64,000 nucleotides of DNA from Sycobia sp. Sy_11 (GCA_018907035.1 JACCIC010000034.1:2972501-3036500); one strand, 5' to 3'; shown: positions 12,571 to 26,280, counted from the first letter of the stretch. The notes: a model not told the origin generated them from the sequence alone. Made by a program: numbers and translations.

Positions 12571-13136
12571 GGATTCTTATACCGCTTTTTTCCCTCCTCG
12601 GCACTGGGATTATGGATAAATGATCGTAATTATATTGAAAGAGCACTATTGTGCGGCGGTTCGTGAAAAACAAAAAAAGGTTTGAATAACATAAAAAAAC
12701 AATTAAAAAAAGCATCAGAAACGGATGAATGTGTTTTGCGAAAGAGGTGGAGGGGGCTTTTTGTACACTCCCCCATTGGACTTTCTTTTCCAATGGATAT
12801 ACACCGTTTCGAGCGTGCGAGCGCGATAAATCTGTTTGAAATGTGCCAATTAAAGCGGGAATTACATTAAAGGAAACGGAGAAAAAAATATTGCTAATTG
12901 CTTATTCAAGCGCGCTCGCCTGGTTATGAGAAAGGTATATACGGAATTTTTTTCGTTTTTTCATTTTCTTTTTTTTATAGTTTTGTACGAAAAATCTACC
13001 GTCGGCTCGTTTTATCGGCGCGACCAAGGCGCGGGTCTCCCTTGTGCGCCAAGCGAGCTATCTGCATGTGTACATAACGAGTGATTTATTTACGGCTCGC
13101 GCGGGATAAAGAGATGCGGATCGCGCTGCGCAGTAT

Positions 13137-13174
<38 letters not shown>

Positions 13175-13520
13175 TTGTCACTTAACGAAACAATTGGCTA
13201 ATGGCGAAAGCGGCAAATCTGTCAGTTGTAATATGAGAAAGCCATGCCTATACCTTTGAATAGGACGTAATAAACCTATACGATTCGAAATTTTATCGCG
13301 GATGGCTCGGGAGAGTTGGGGCTTCGGGGGGGGGGGGGGTACTATTCCTCGTGAGGTCAGGATCGGATCGTTGTTGGGCGCACGCGCTTCGCACGATTCT
13401 CGGCTTGCCGAGCGGCGCCGTTTCTGAGTTACAATAGTGCTTTGCGCCGATGTTTATGCTCCGACTATAGGCGGAGAGACGATTTAAACATTACTTTGAC
13501 ACACAGTCAGCGTCTTAGAA
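12571..13520. other. Mixed block with (GA)n and G14 run
   Basis: Contains a GA array at 13139-13170, a 14-base G run at 13326-13339 and CG-rich sequence from 13000 to 13460. No gene is recognised. Confidence 0.6.
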
Positions 13521-14216
13521 CTTCTCAACTGCTCGAGGGAGAGGCAAAAATCCATAAAGATATTCTATTTTAATATGTTATTCATGTTCTTTAATTTCGA
13601 ATATAATATACCTATAGAAAAGCGCATTTATATGGAGGAGATATTGATTTTTATAAAAACTAATTTTGGTGATGGACAGAACTTATCGATTTAGGAAATG
13701 TACAATATCGAATCCGAATTATATTCAACAGAAGAACGGAGATTAAGTTCAGAACATAGATTGTTTTTTCGAGATGTAATGGGTGAAAGCGGATTTTATA
13801 TTGATATAAATAAAAAAAATTTGTAATGAGTCAATATTATATTTAACTATAAATATAAATCTTGCATGATAAATTACATAAAATTTAAGATGAAATCAGT
13901 AAAAAAGGTGTTATAAATTAATGAAATACGCTTGCACAGATAGACTCAGTGAAACTTGTCAACATTTTTTTGTCGTTGTATCGTATCACTAAAATATTAT
14001 AGTTTCTTCTTTTACGTTTAAATAAACAGGAAAAATTGTGTACCGACAAAAAATCGTTCTAGAATATTTCTTAATGGGATGAGAATGTATAATTAATGTG
14101 AATACACTGAAGGATCATACGCGTTTTAAAGAATAAATTTTCTTGAATTTTAAATACTTCGAAGTGCTTATCTTTTTCCATTAAAATAATCAGAATATGA
14201 ACTTACAACTAGGATA
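13521..14216. other. AT-rich stretch, nothing recognised
   Basis: No supported feature up to the start of the TIR element. Confidence 0.6.
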
Positions 14217-15326
14217 ACCCGTGTAGAAATTCATTCTCGAATCTAACTAGTATCGGGTTAGTTTCCCTAATTAAATGTTCGGACCCAGAAGGGAAATCTA
14301 GTCTAATCCTAGTTCCGATTTGTCCCACTTTTAATAGCATTTTATATAGGGAACGAGCTTAGATTTTGGTAGGTATACCAGCTAGAAACTAGAAAAATCT
14401 AGTCAGAAAATCTAAAAATTAAGACGATTTATAAATTATTCTAATTTTGTTTCCTCGATCAGGTAACTAATTTTTTGACTCTTTAATATGTATTTATTTA
14501 AAATAAAAAATATATTTGCATATTTAGGTAACGCATACCATTTAATTAGAATTTATAAATTATTTTCTATATGCATTATCACGTATTACGATTTACAATT
14601 AACAATTAATAATTATTAATATATTTTTTATACACTAATTATTGTAAATTTTAATGTTAAGCACCTCTGATGAACGTAAAAATTATTTTATTTCGATGAA
14701 AAAATTTCGGCGTCCGCTGAGTAACGAGAACCTACGACACTAGGATTCGTTTTTTAAATTCTTTCCCATGTTAGATAGGTATACAGATTTGTGTGTGCGT
14801 GTGCGTGTGCCTGTGCGTATTTGTCTTCTAGAAAAAAACAACGTTTTTTCCAATATTAGAAAAAGTTGAGGAAATTTTGAGGAAATTTGAGAATTTTTGA
14901 ATTTTTGAAATTTGGAAAGTTTGAAGAAATCTAACTAGAATCAAAATAGAAAGCCAAACCATTTCCTTACTTCTCCTACTTTACTGATTCCACTTAGAAA
15001 AACGTCATTCTTTCCAAAATAGGGAGATATTAAGGAAATCTAACTAGATCCAAGATAAAAAGCCTAATCATTTCCTTAATTTTGTTACTTGTAAAATTTT
15101 GACTATAGAAAACACGTATTTCTTTTTAACATCAATAAGAGTTAAGCAAATCTTAATAAAGTGGAGAAAGTAATAATTGGTAATAATTAATATAAGATGA
15201 TTATTAGATGTCGAAGGGAAATCTAACTCGGATTTGGCGAGTATTACCTACATGAGGAAATCACCAGTAATACTGATTACGATCTAGCCCGAACTAGGGA
15301 TATGCCGAGTATATTTCTGCACGGGT
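14217..15326. mobile_element. Non-autonomous DNA transposon with TIRs and internal repeats
   Basis: The ends are inverted repeats. The left end reads ACCCGTGTAGAAAT. The right end, reverse-complemented, reads ACCCGTGCAGAAAT (13 of 14), with looser similarity further in. Inside, a module of roughly 110-160 bp occurs three times, starting near 14828, 14993 and 15104. Its best-conserved part (14929-14969 versus 15038-15078, about 35 of 41 matches, 109 bp apart) begins ATCTAACTAG and ends CATTTCCTTA. The motif ATCTAACT also recurs just inside both ends. At 1110 bp with no coding frame it is non-autonomous. No target-site duplication is obvious, so the superfamily is not assigned. Confidence 0.7.
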
Positions 15327-15906
15327 AACTTGATAATTTTCTTGCACATAATTTTTAATTAGTTCAATATTGTGCTATTACGAGCACTAATGCAATAAAA
15401 GTAATTGCACTTAATTTCGAATGGCAAAATAGGCACAATGAAAACGCCATAACAATAACTTATTAAAATACTGTCGATATATGTATGATGCTTGTTAAAA
15501 AAGGTATAAATGCGTGGTGCTATCTGTCAGAATTAAAATGAAGTATATCAGTCATACTTGTGTATTGTGAATAATATAAATAAAACGTAAGAATGATTGG
15601 AAAACCAAAAAAATTTCGAGATGACGTACCAAACAAAAAATCTATGAAAATTCATCAAACAAATCGAACAAAATAGAGTTTAACATACAATTTGTTTCTG
15701 AGATTGAAATCTAATTTAAATATTTTTATGTTAACGGAAAATGAGTTCTCATAATCTCCAAAATAATACTGCTGTATATATTTGACATAAATCAAGTCAA
15801 AAACATTAAAATAAATTACGGAAAATAATACGTTTTTAGCGCTCTGGGAGATACGAGAACATTTTGATGGAAATAAACGATATCGTACAATATTTTATTA
15901 GCTATG

Positions 15907-15956
<50 letters not shown>

Positions 15957-16390
15957 AAATAAATAAAAGCGTAAAACATAGAAAATTGGAGGTATTTCTT
16001 TTACTTCAAGATGGAATAGCAAACTGTGTTTCAGTCAATTATTGTTGCATTGTGATGGTGTGGTTTATAATGTAGAAAATAGCTATGATAAAAATATGGA
16101 TTCACATGCTTTTTTTAATTTAAATTTAGGATTAATTTCGCTAAATTGTTATGAGAAATTTTTTAAAATTATTCCAGAAACATAACTTTTATTTTTATAT
16201 TATATTACCTAATAATATATAAATTAATAATTATAATCTGTCTGCCTGTTGGTATGTTAAAGAATTTTGCACATCATTATATTTTTTCATACAAACAATA
16301 CTAATTTCCATGATTTGGCTTGAAGTGCTACGAGATGAAATCGATTTGCATTTAAACCCGTCACGGTGAACTAATCGTTATACGATTATA
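15327..16390. other. AT-rich stretch with (AT)23 array
   Basis: Pure AT array at 15908-15954. The rest is AT-rich with nothing recognised. Confidence 0.7.
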
Positions 16391-17240
16391 TTCAAAGCTG
16401 AAATGATTCGCGCGAAATCGCGTAACTCATTCAACTCGCGCTGGCTGAAATTGCAAATCAACGAGAGTCCGCGCGCTCGCCCGCTCGCTCGACTGCGAAA
16501 ATGCAATAATCAAGAGTCACGGACCCCCGAGCACGCGCATCTGCGTATACGCGCCCACCGCGCCCGCGGGACTTTCACGCGCCGCGCAGCCGCGTCGGGG
16601 AAGGCGATTGTTTTTCGCGGCGGCTGGCACGCGTGGGCGGCCGAGCGCGAAAATATCGCGGGGATCGCGAAAGAGAGACGGGGAGTGCGAGAGTGGGTGG
16701 GACGGGGGAGGGGAGAGGATACAGCGGTCGTACCACCGGCCCCTCTCTCGGGACTTCACCGGCTGCGCGCTCGAGCAGCCCCGAAAATCACGTCGGCAAA
16801 TTAAATTCCGGCCCCGACGGGAGATGACCGGAAATTCGACTGCTCTCAGCCCCGTTAGAAATCGGGGAAAGGGGAGGGGGATCCACCGGGTAATGACGCG
16901 GTATAACCATCGAAGGCTCGCCGGGCACGGGTCTTTATCGAATTTTATCGATCGGCAGCACGTGGAGGGACCGAGACCCTATCGAGCCCCGTTACATACT
17001 ATATATATCAAGGGCGCATTGGTTTCTGCGTCTATTTATCTATATATATAGCTCGTCACTGTTGCGAATAAAAAACTGATGCGCGAGCTATACGTTTCCC
17101 CATGCGTATGCCGGAGTATGCTGGCGGTCGCACACCGCTCTGACCGGTGCACGCATTTAGCTTGCCGTCGGCAAAATCCTTCAAGCGTGATATTGGGCGG
17201 GTGACGGAGTCGGAATATTTGATCTAAATAAGTGAGGGTT
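16391..17240. other. CpG-rich block
   Basis: The sharp rise in GC and CG content makes several frames of 60-147 codons open on both strands. Their products are Arg/Ala/Gly-rich, share no domain and overlap each other, so none is called a gene. The block could be a regulatory island or hold an unrecognised 5' exon. Confidence 0.5.
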
Positions 17241-17839
17241 GAGTTCGATTTCTACTTACCTAGTATATACATATTGAAGCTTGGGTAGCTTGACTGATCG
17301 AAGCAGCGAATAAAAGATCATTGCTTGATCGTGGTTTCTTGTTTTTTTTTGTTTTTTTTTTTGAATATATACTTTAGTAATATATAAATATTAATGTAAG
17401 AATCTCTTGATTTCATTTTCAATTTCGTTTGATTTTTTAAGCCCGATCTACATGATTAATTATGCTGACTCCGTTAGTTGTTCTGAACTTCTTCCAATTG
17501 TGCTACCCAATCCATCACTGTCCTAACCCTTCAAAGGGTGAAGCGTCTCTTCGCAGTACTCTGTTTCATCCGTCTCCGGGCCGGTGATCAATGTCATATC
17601 GTTTGCTGTCGTTCCAGCTCGCTCGACAGCTATTATAAGGCATACCTACTGATACAGAAGGACGTGCGATATTGGAGCCACTATCCGTTCGGATTCTTAT
17701 CGATGTTCTTTTCTACAGCTTCTCCAAACAACTGAAACTGTTCTACATTCAAACTTATTGCGAGATGAACCATTTGTGCCGTCATCAGCATTAGAGAAGG
17801 GGTTCTCTCATCAAGTCGATCTTAAATGAAAAATTATAT

Positions 17840-17886
<47 letters not shown>

Positions 17887-19150
17887 CATGTAGTTATGGA
17901 AATAAAATTAGCCTCGGCAGAGCGCCGTATATAATATGACGGCGTTTCTTCACATTCCTCTGAAAGGCATTTGAGCAGCATCTGACTACTTACTATTTGT
18001 ATAATAAAAAATTTGTGCGCAATACTGCAGAGATTACTTTCTTATACCTAGGAAAATTAAAAATAACTTTAATATTATAAATTCATCATTTAAATAATTT
18101 TTAGGGATTCTAAGTAAATGAAATTTTAAAAGGTATCGAAGTTTATTAATCAAATGAGCTTAATATCAAATTTAAATAAATCATTTCAATGGAAATAGAA
18201 ACTGGGTATAAATGATGATTTTTTAAAATTACCAAAATTGAGTATAAAGTCAATATAGGAAATGTTAAATATAGATTATTATGTTTTAATTATTTGTTAA
18301 TATTTCATAAAAATATGATATCATAAATAAGATTATCCTTAAAAGAGTTTTCCTGGACGTATTTTTTTACGATTTAATTTTATAGATACCTTTGGTACAA
18401 GAAAAAGTTCCACAATGGTTGCTACAGAAAATATTTTTAAAACCAAGTAAACTGTGTATATTTTTCTTCGTGGATATTTTAATTGAAAGTGGATGAGTTT
18501 TTTTAAAAAATATGAAAATTGCTCTACAAATATTGTTTCACATTGCTGAATAAATAGTTGAGGTTATTTATTTGAAAAAACATGAAAAGTTAGCCACGAT
18601 TTATCATCAGAGAAATTAAGAAATAATTAACCGAGTTTACATCCTGTATTTTTATGGACTGTATATGATTCCGTTACTATATTTATTCTTATTCGAAAAT
18701 TAAACCATTACTTCGAACGATGATGCATTACACAACGCGTAAATGTAACAGGTTCTGCTTGCATCATTAATCGTCCAATGTGATTGCGCGCGATCAAGGA
18801 GCACCGAGCATTTTATATATTTGGCCGATAAAATTTAATGAGAGGTTTTCTCGCCATCGGAAACTATCCGCGAAGAAATGCTAAAAGCAAAACAATTAGA
18901 ACAAATATAAGCAATGAACTAATATACTATTTGCCTTTCTAGGCGCTTTCGCAGCCTCTTGATAATACAGCACGGCTATTTATCAAAAGAATTTACTGCC
19001 TCTCACCAGTTGTCGCAGCCGTGTGTAGAGTAAACATATATATATGGGAACATTGTCGTCACTAAAGGTTGCTAAGGATCTAAAGAATTACAACAATGCT
19101 TCAACAAGAAAATGCATTCAAAAACTATAAAAAAATTAATTGTATTTAAT
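17241..19150. other. AT-rich stretch with (TA)n array
   Basis: TA array at 17843-17883. A 65-codon frame at 17538-17735 has normal amino-acid composition, but no recognised family and no partner exon. Confidence 0.55.
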
Positions 19151-19170
19151 CGAAAAAAAATTATTTGCAA

Positions 19171-19415
19171 GAGAGTGCGGTGGTAAGTGTTTACACGAGA
19201 CCTACGATGGCTCGATCGCTAAAGAGAAGGACTAGTAACTTGGTGATCCGAGTTCAAATCCCAATCTCGGACGATTGACACAAGCACCGCTGTAATAAAT
19301 TACATGTGCTTTGTTTACAAAAACACATCGTAGACCTCCGTCGCTGATTAGCACCGGCATTTCGAAGCATAAAAAAAGATGTTAAATTTATATATAAATA
19401 AAAAAATAAAAGAGT
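19171..19415 (+). mobile_element. SINE-like retroposon with tRNA-like head
   Basis: The head carries a possible box A (TGGCTCGATCGC, 19208) and a good RNA polymerase III box B (GAGTTCAAATC, 19250-19260) about 40 bp apart, as in tRNA-derived SINEs. The body at 19262-19390 matches the truncated copy at 4362-4490. The 3' end is an A/T-rich tail with AATAAAAAAATAAA. The body contains ATGTG...TTTGT-TT-ACAAA...CACAT, which can fold into a hairpin. Known biology: such SINEs are transcribed by Pol III and mobilised by a partner LINE. Which LINE is unknown here. Confidence 0.7.
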
Positions 19416-20537
19416 TTATATGCTTTGTATAGGCTTAACGTTGGGTAAATGAAGCTGGCCTTTAAAAAAATGGAACAAAGTATAGATAAATTATTTTAAT
19501 AAATAGTAAGAAAATAATGAAATTATGTAGTGCGGATAAATATTTCGAAGCGAGCATAAAGAGCACAAATTGATTTTATATACTTTTAATTTTTTCGTCG
19601 TAATATTTTAAGCAATTTTCATCGCAAATTAAGAATAAATTAATTATTTATATAGAACAGAACACATTTGCTGAGAATGCGCGGATATATTTTTTTGTCT
19701 TCATAAATTAGTATAAATTTATTAGTAAAAACATTAATAAAAAATATAAATATGAAAACAGTAAATTGATAAATTAAAAGGTAGGATGTGGATTTTTAAT
19801 CGTATGTTGCACGGGTTGAGGGAATACTGCCAAAAAGTTTAAAATTTCAAATTCAATTGTGTCTGAATCTTTACAAGTAAAATATGTAGTTTATTAAACA
19901 TATTATAGAAAGTTATTAAAAAAAAAACAGAGTGAGTAAAATATTTTTTGCGGACTTAAGGGCACTTGAGCAGAATATTTATTGTGTTAAAAGTGTATAA
20001 AAATATTTATTCTGTTAAAATAGTTATTAAGTTAAAAAATTTATTGTGCTAAAAGTGTTAAATTATAGGCCCTAAAAAAACATAATTTAAAAAATCATTC
20101 GGAAAGATCTTTCATACCTTTTTTAAAACATCGTCTGCAATAACTAATCTGAATATTCTTATCTACCAGCTAATGCATGTGCACACATGCCATATTTACA
20201 CGTGTTTAATCTTCTCGTAGACCTATTCTGGCCCACTTGAAAACAGAATACTAATCCAACATGAAAATTCTTGTATTATAATTATATGAAAATAATGTAT
20301 AGTATACTTTATTTATAATTGTAAAGTCTGAATAGTTAATACGATCGAATAAAGCATTGTATGAATACTCTTCCCTGATTATCATTATACACATTAAATA
20401 TATATACATTAATCGGAAAGTTTGTAAATAATTTTTTCTTTAAATCTCCATTTTTTAAATATAATTACGTATTAGAAAAGAATTTCTGCCACAGGACTCC
20501 CAATTCATGACCTTGTCTGAATTATCTTACACCTATA
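19416..20537. other. AT-rich stretch, nothing recognised
   Basis: No supported feature. An 11-bp unit GGTCTAAGCGA occurs twice in tandem just beyond, at 20538-20559. Confidence 0.6.
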
Positions 20538-20559
20538 GGTCTAAGCGAGGTCTAAGCGT

Positions 20560-21255
20560 AAATATATCGCTGATGCGCGATCGCTCCGGATTTTTCTTTT
20601 CTCGAACATTTCAAATGACGCCCAACGCGAATAAGCCGCCACGCTGTTTAGCCCTCGTGGCAATCGCGATGCACTTATAGAAATTGAGCGACTATAAGGT
20701 TGACGAGGAGAAGTGAGAGAGGGGTGGTGCGCTCATCGCGCGTCCGATTCACAGGTATATCACGTTCGAGCTTCGCGCTGGACGACGCGCGTCGTACCGC
20801 TGCAGCGGCGCATCAAGCCCGTGAGCGCTGCTGGTATCGAATAAATATACATATACGCATATATGCACAAGTTTGCGTGTCGTGCTCTGTGCGCTCTTTC
20901 GATGCAAGGCGAGAGAGAGAGAGAGAGAGAGAGAGAGACGCGCAAAGGGGGTATTCCTCCGATCGAATCCACGATAATCGCCGGTAGCGTCGGCGGGGCT
21001 CGGCCGCTCATTCCCACGCTGCGCCAACTGGGTGTCCTGCATCTCTTTCTTGATCGTCTCTCTCTATCTCGCCCTCTCTTCTCTAGCTCTCCTCGCGCGC
21101 GAGACCTTTCTCTCTCGCGAGTTCTCGACCGGCCGCGAAGTGCATATATAGACCTGTGATGTGCGCCGTCGCCTCGCCTCGTCTTCCGCGCGCGCACGCG
21201 GGTTTTAATCTCCTCTTTCTTTTCTAACTGGTCGTCGTGAGTAGATCGAGAGAGA

Positions 21256-21298
<43 letters not shown>

Positions 21299-21640
21299 GG
21301 GTGGCTAGAAGGGAAGTATACGTATAGAGGGAAACTATAGGCTTTTTTAATGGGCGAGTCTCTCCTATGCATTAAAATTTTTTTGCCCCGGCATAAAAGT
21401 GTTTTATGAAGGCAGATAAAAAGCCGGGCACATACACTCTCAGCCGCGACCGCATGTCGGAAAATGTTTGCGCGATATAAGAAGAAAGAATTAACGCGGA
21501 GAGAAAGAGGGACGATGCTTTATTTTTTTCCTCCTGCTCCTCCTCTTCCTCCTCCTTTTGCTGCTGCTCCTGCTATAGCTCGGGCGGGCCTGCTGTGTAG
21601 TCGGATGCATTTATGATGGTAGATAGATAATGCGGAACAT
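20560..21640. other. CpG-rich block with two (GA)n arrays
   Basis: CG-dense sequence with GA arrays at 20911-20938 and 21259-21296 and a CTCCTC/GCTGCT trinucleotide-like tract near 21530-21580. The long overlapping frames are Arg/Glu or Ser/Leu repeat translations. It also holds several TTTATG-type words (for example at 21399) that resemble insect Hox/Caudal sites, an inference without experimental support. Confidence 0.5.
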
Positions 21641-23130
21641 GCTCAGTTATTAGGGAAGCTTTCTTAATTTGCATTTGAGGATCAACTCTCCTGTATGGCG
21701 GCCTAACACGGCCTTTGCGATATTATTATGATCGTTTAGAGGGAGGCGAAGCGTTTATTTGATCGGGATGATAAAAAATAACGCTTCGCTTCCTATATGC
21801 GGCAGATGTATAGGCTAATCGTTTTTAATTGAAGTTAAAAAGTAATTGAAGTATAATGTGGATTCATTACATTGCATGTTCTTTTTATCCGAGGCTTGCA
21901 CATAAATAGCAAATAAATTTTATACTTTCTAATTTAAATCATTTACAAGGGGATGAATAAATTTTAAATTGAAACGATACGAATACATTTTTATAATTTA
22001 TAGATTTGACTTTGTTCGAATAGAAGGCAATAAATAAATGCTGGATTAGAAATTCATTGCGCTATGACAATTAAAAAACATTAAATAAATAAAATATACC
22101 AATAGAATGTATAATAATAAAATATATAATAAGAACAGAAATTTTTTTTAGTTCACTTAAAAGTATTTACCAATTTAATTTTATCATAATATCGAAATTA
22201 TGGAACTATTCAAGTGTTGGAGAAAAATATATTTCTCTCAAAATTATATTTCATTAAATTAAATTAAATTACATTTTCTTTAACAAGAAATTAGTTCTTT
22301 AACGGAAATTTTACCAAAACTGATACGTTTAGGGTTGAAAATAAACTGCGACTATAACAATTATGCACAAGACCCTGATATTTTAAAAAAAAGGAGTTAT
22401 AGGAGTTATATTTACGCACGCACGAACGAACGCACACATGTATGTATGTATATATTTAAAGTGTGGGAAGCTAATAAAAATTAGCAAACAATTCCGCAGA
22501 GAATTATATTAGTTGTATTAGTTTATCAGCTTTCTAATGAATTTTTCTCGATACAGTATTTGTAAAAATGTAGTAGCCGCGATAGCTGATAAAACTTTAC
22601 ATCGATTACCGTATAAAATTATTCTACACGTCTTATGTGTAACTGTTGTTTGCGCACGAACTAAAATAATCATAATATGTTACGATTGTTTTTTTTTTGT
22701 TTAATTAACGCGATGAAAACAAAATGATACAACTCCACTTCTTTCAAAATTTAAAATGTTTTTATTTTGGTTCAGCTATAGTTTACTTGATGGACATGCT
22801 TTAACCAATATCCAATTCTGTTTTTTACTTAAAGTCAACTGAAAGTTCGCAATTACGGTTCGCAATGTAGCTAGTTAAAATTCTCATTTTATTGTAAAAA
22901 AATTGTTCGAAGCTCCTTCGATTTCTTATAAACATGGTATAATATTGTTAAATACTGTTTTATTATTCAAACAGTTGTTTAAACAGCTAAAATCTCCTTT
23001 TAATTTTATAGGGATATATAAACTCACTATGAAAATATTTTAATACGCAACACACGTAATATACATCATTGAATTTTATTTATGTTAATGATTTATTCTA
23101 ATTTTTGATTCGTGAAGTCGATGTATTAAT
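21641..23130. other. AT-rich stretch, nothing recognised
   Basis: No supported feature. Confidence 0.55.
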
Positions 23131-23982
23131 TAATGCCCCGCTCCCACCATCGGTCGCCAAGGCACAAATCCGATCGTTTCGGCTGATTTAGAATCGAGAG
23201 ACGTGTTTTGCAAACGCTCGCTCGGCCGATGATAGAGAGCAAATTTGCTCTCAGAGCACGTTCCACCCGGAGCTACCTATCTCCCCTTTCAAATGTATAA
23301 AGCATTTGAGGCCCGGAATTTTTCGACTGCGCGCGCACGCGCACTATCTAGGATCGCACTTATAACTAATTATTCGCTTGCCGTCGAGAGCCGGCCTGTC
23401 GCGATAATTATGCCTTAACCTAAACTTAATCGCATTTCCAGGTATCTTTCGTATAATCTCTTTATTATATGTAAGGAGAAAAGACGGACTTCAGTTTAAC
23501 CACATATCAAGCGACTCTAATTTCCATAAAAAAGTCCAACAACATGCCTGTCTCCTTATACGCAGAAATATTTTGCCCCTTGTTCTCGGCATATGTGCAT
23601 CACTTCGAAATTCTTTATTCACAGAAGTCGCCAACCGCCCTATTATATATATTAAGGAGAGCAGGCCTAGCGAGCGCGAGATAAGAAGAAGCAGGGAGAG
23701 AACGTCAAAAGGACACACACACGCACACGAACACGCACGCACATACAAGCGAGGGAAATTGGGCGCGGGGGATGTCGAGAGATAGGCAACCAGCAGCGCA
23801 CGGTAGCGGACCATTAAAATTCAAAGGACGCGACTCTCGAGGAACGCGAAAGGGCGACCCGACTGGACGTGAGAGGTTGGCTTTCACGCTTCTATATATA
23901 GAACTTTGGCGTTAACGCGAAAGCAAGCGATATACGGGGAGCATCGGCCGAAAAGGCGCCGGAGAGAGTGAGTGAGAGAGAA

Positions 23983-24044
<62 letters not shown>

Positions 24045-24230
24045 TGAGAGATTTGGGGAGGCATCGCGTCGGGTCACCTCGTCGTAGCCGTGAGGGTTTC
24101 TGGCCGAACAGCTCGGGCTGACCCTTACGTACAACAGTTAAGATCGTCATCGCTGCGCCCGCCTGTCGCTTGGAAAAGGCGACATGTATGTATGTGTATG
24201 TGAATGCGTTGAATTAAATGTCGAGATCTT
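23131..24230. other. CpG-rich block with long (GA)n array
   Basis: CG-rich segments flank a GA array of about 59 bp at 23989-24047, with an imperfect CA tract at 23713-23742. No gene is recognised. Confidence 0.6.
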
Positions 24231-25330
24231 CATCGCTGACGCCCAATCCATATACTTATTTATAATAGTAAGACCAGGATTCTCGGGGATTCTCCTTCTG
24301 ATTTACGAAATAATAGATGTTTTTGGATTTACATATTATCAGCTGCCTTATCACTAATTAACATGGTTTAAATTACTTTAAATATATCGATATTTGACTA
24401 TATTTATAAGAATGATGCATTTTTTTCATTTTTTTTTCAATTGATTGACTGGATAAATTCTGATGATTATTGGTAGTATAAATTATTATGAATATTAGAA
24501 TAAGTTCTATAAAGGAAACGGAAATATATGAATTAGAAAAATTTTAAAGGAAATATAAAATATTCGCTAAGCACCTAATCGAACTTGATTAAATATTTGA
24601 AGCGTGACATACGTATTTTTAATATAATAAATTATTAAACAATGTCGAAAAATAAATAAATAATTCAGTCTCTTTTCTAGATACTCAGTTTAAAAGCAAA
24701 TTTTCTGATATTATTAGATATAATAAAACAATTACTTGGATTTTTAAGCTGCCATTTTTAAAGGCTCTTTATTCATTTCAACATTAAAATAAAACTGTTT
24801 TATAACGTATATTTAAAATGAACAATAATGCCATTGTTTATTGTTCACTGGTAATTACTAATTAAAACTATTGAGTGGTCTTTAATTTTCAATTATAATT
24901 ATGAATTAGATTAACACCGATTAATGTGGTTATTTCGAGAATTTGAATTATTTTGATTTCATTTCAATATCAGATTAAAATATTAATTAATAATTTTTGA
25001 AATAATTGTCACAATATTTAGGATAAGAAAAAATGTAAGATAAATATTACAAATCAATCATGCCTAATACTAATACAACAATATAATAAATTGAAAATTT
25101 ATAATATATTTTAGAAGAATTACTATAAATATAATATGTACGTGAATTCGTATAGAAAGCTAAATTTTCATATAAAATTATATTTACTATTGCTCGGTTC
25201 ATATTGAACGTATTTACTAATTGGAAAAAAGTTAGATATAAATCTTAGAATCCTATTGCAATTACCTGTTTATCGTATAGAAATGATTGAATAATTATTT
25301 GAAAATTATGACGATTCGACTTTGTAAACA
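24231..25330. other. AT-rich stretch, nothing recognised
   Basis: No supported feature. Confidence 0.55.
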
Positions 25331-25564
25331 TCTCAAAAACCGCAATTACCTCTTGAGTTGCCTTACGAGGAAAAAATCAATAGAATTATTGCCAACGAAA
25401 AAAAGATGCAGCCTAAAAAGAGGGATTTTCATAAAATACATGTAACGACCGTACCGTCTACACGCGTCAACCGAACAGAAACGTCTAACGGCACTGTGCC
25501 AACGTTGTCTTCAACTTTTTCCCCGCAAACTCAGATATATATCTTTTACACCGGACGGGTATAA
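25331..25564 (+). CDS. Possible single exon, function unknown
   Basis: The open plus-strand frame lies in AT-rich DNA where stops are frequent, yet runs about 75 codons to TAA at 25562. Its composition is protein-like: an acidic/basic start with LPYEEKINRIIANEKK, then KKRDF, then a Ser/Thr/Asn-rich tail. There is no good ATG at its beginning, so it would have to be spliced in. A possible donor (GTATAA) overlaps the end. No family is recognised and no neighbouring exon was found. It could equally be a chance frame at the edge of the next GC-rich block. Confidence 0.2.
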   Translation, partial: SQKPQLPLELPYEEKINRIIANEKKMQPKKRDFHKIHVTTVPSTRVNRTETSNGTVPTLSSTFSPQTQIYIFYTGRV

Positions 25565-26280
25565 TACGTTCGCCGCCTCATGTACGTATATCATTATATT
25601 ATTATAATATATATATATACACTGAAGATTCTCGCAAACACCTTCGTATCGTCATATCGGCGCATTGGCGAGAATCCCCCCTCCATTACTCTTCTTTCAT
25701 ACTCCGCGAGTAGAGAGATGCACCTCGTTTTATATATGTACTGCGCAATTGCGGAACAACAATTACGCGAAGCGAGTGTTGGCCGATGGTTCTTCCCGCT
25801 CTGACGGAGGAATTAATAATCATCGTCCTCGCGGGGCGCTGCGCTGCCTCGCGTTTCACTGGATCGTCTGCTCGACCTTGTCCATCTGTCCCTTTTTATT
25901 CGCTGCTCTCTATTCTTTTAACCGACGCGTACAACACCTACCGAACTTTTCCGTCAGTGATCGGCGCGGCTTGGCGCTTCTACGCATGACGAATGGGCGC
26001 GACGCTCGCGCCTCACGTGTCCGAGAGATTGTGTCGCTCGAAGCACCTGTACAATTTAGTCTGTGTGGCTAATGTAGTCGAGACTCGGATGTATGGCCCG
26101 CTCTGACGAGCTCGCTCGTTTCCGGGGAAGGGGGGCGTAATACGAACGACTAGGTAATCGCTTTCGTGGCATCGCGCGCTTCTTAGAAAGGTATTGTGTA
26201 TGTACGTGTGCACAAGGTGGAGGGGGGGGGGGTACAAAGCATTGACTCAGTGCGAGCCTACGAATCTCGCACCAACGGGG
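25562..26280. other. CpG-rich block
   Basis: CG-dense block with an 11-base G run at 26222-26232. The overlapping frames of 60-135 codons lack any domain. Confidence 0.5.

Noticed and set aside
16403..17051. 133- and 147-codon frames
   Set aside because: Same pattern: GC-rich block, several registers open at once, no recognisable family.
19201..19265. Functional tRNA gene
   Set aside because: Box B is good, but the acceptor and anticodon stems do not form and the sequence continues into a repeat body shared with 4362-4490.
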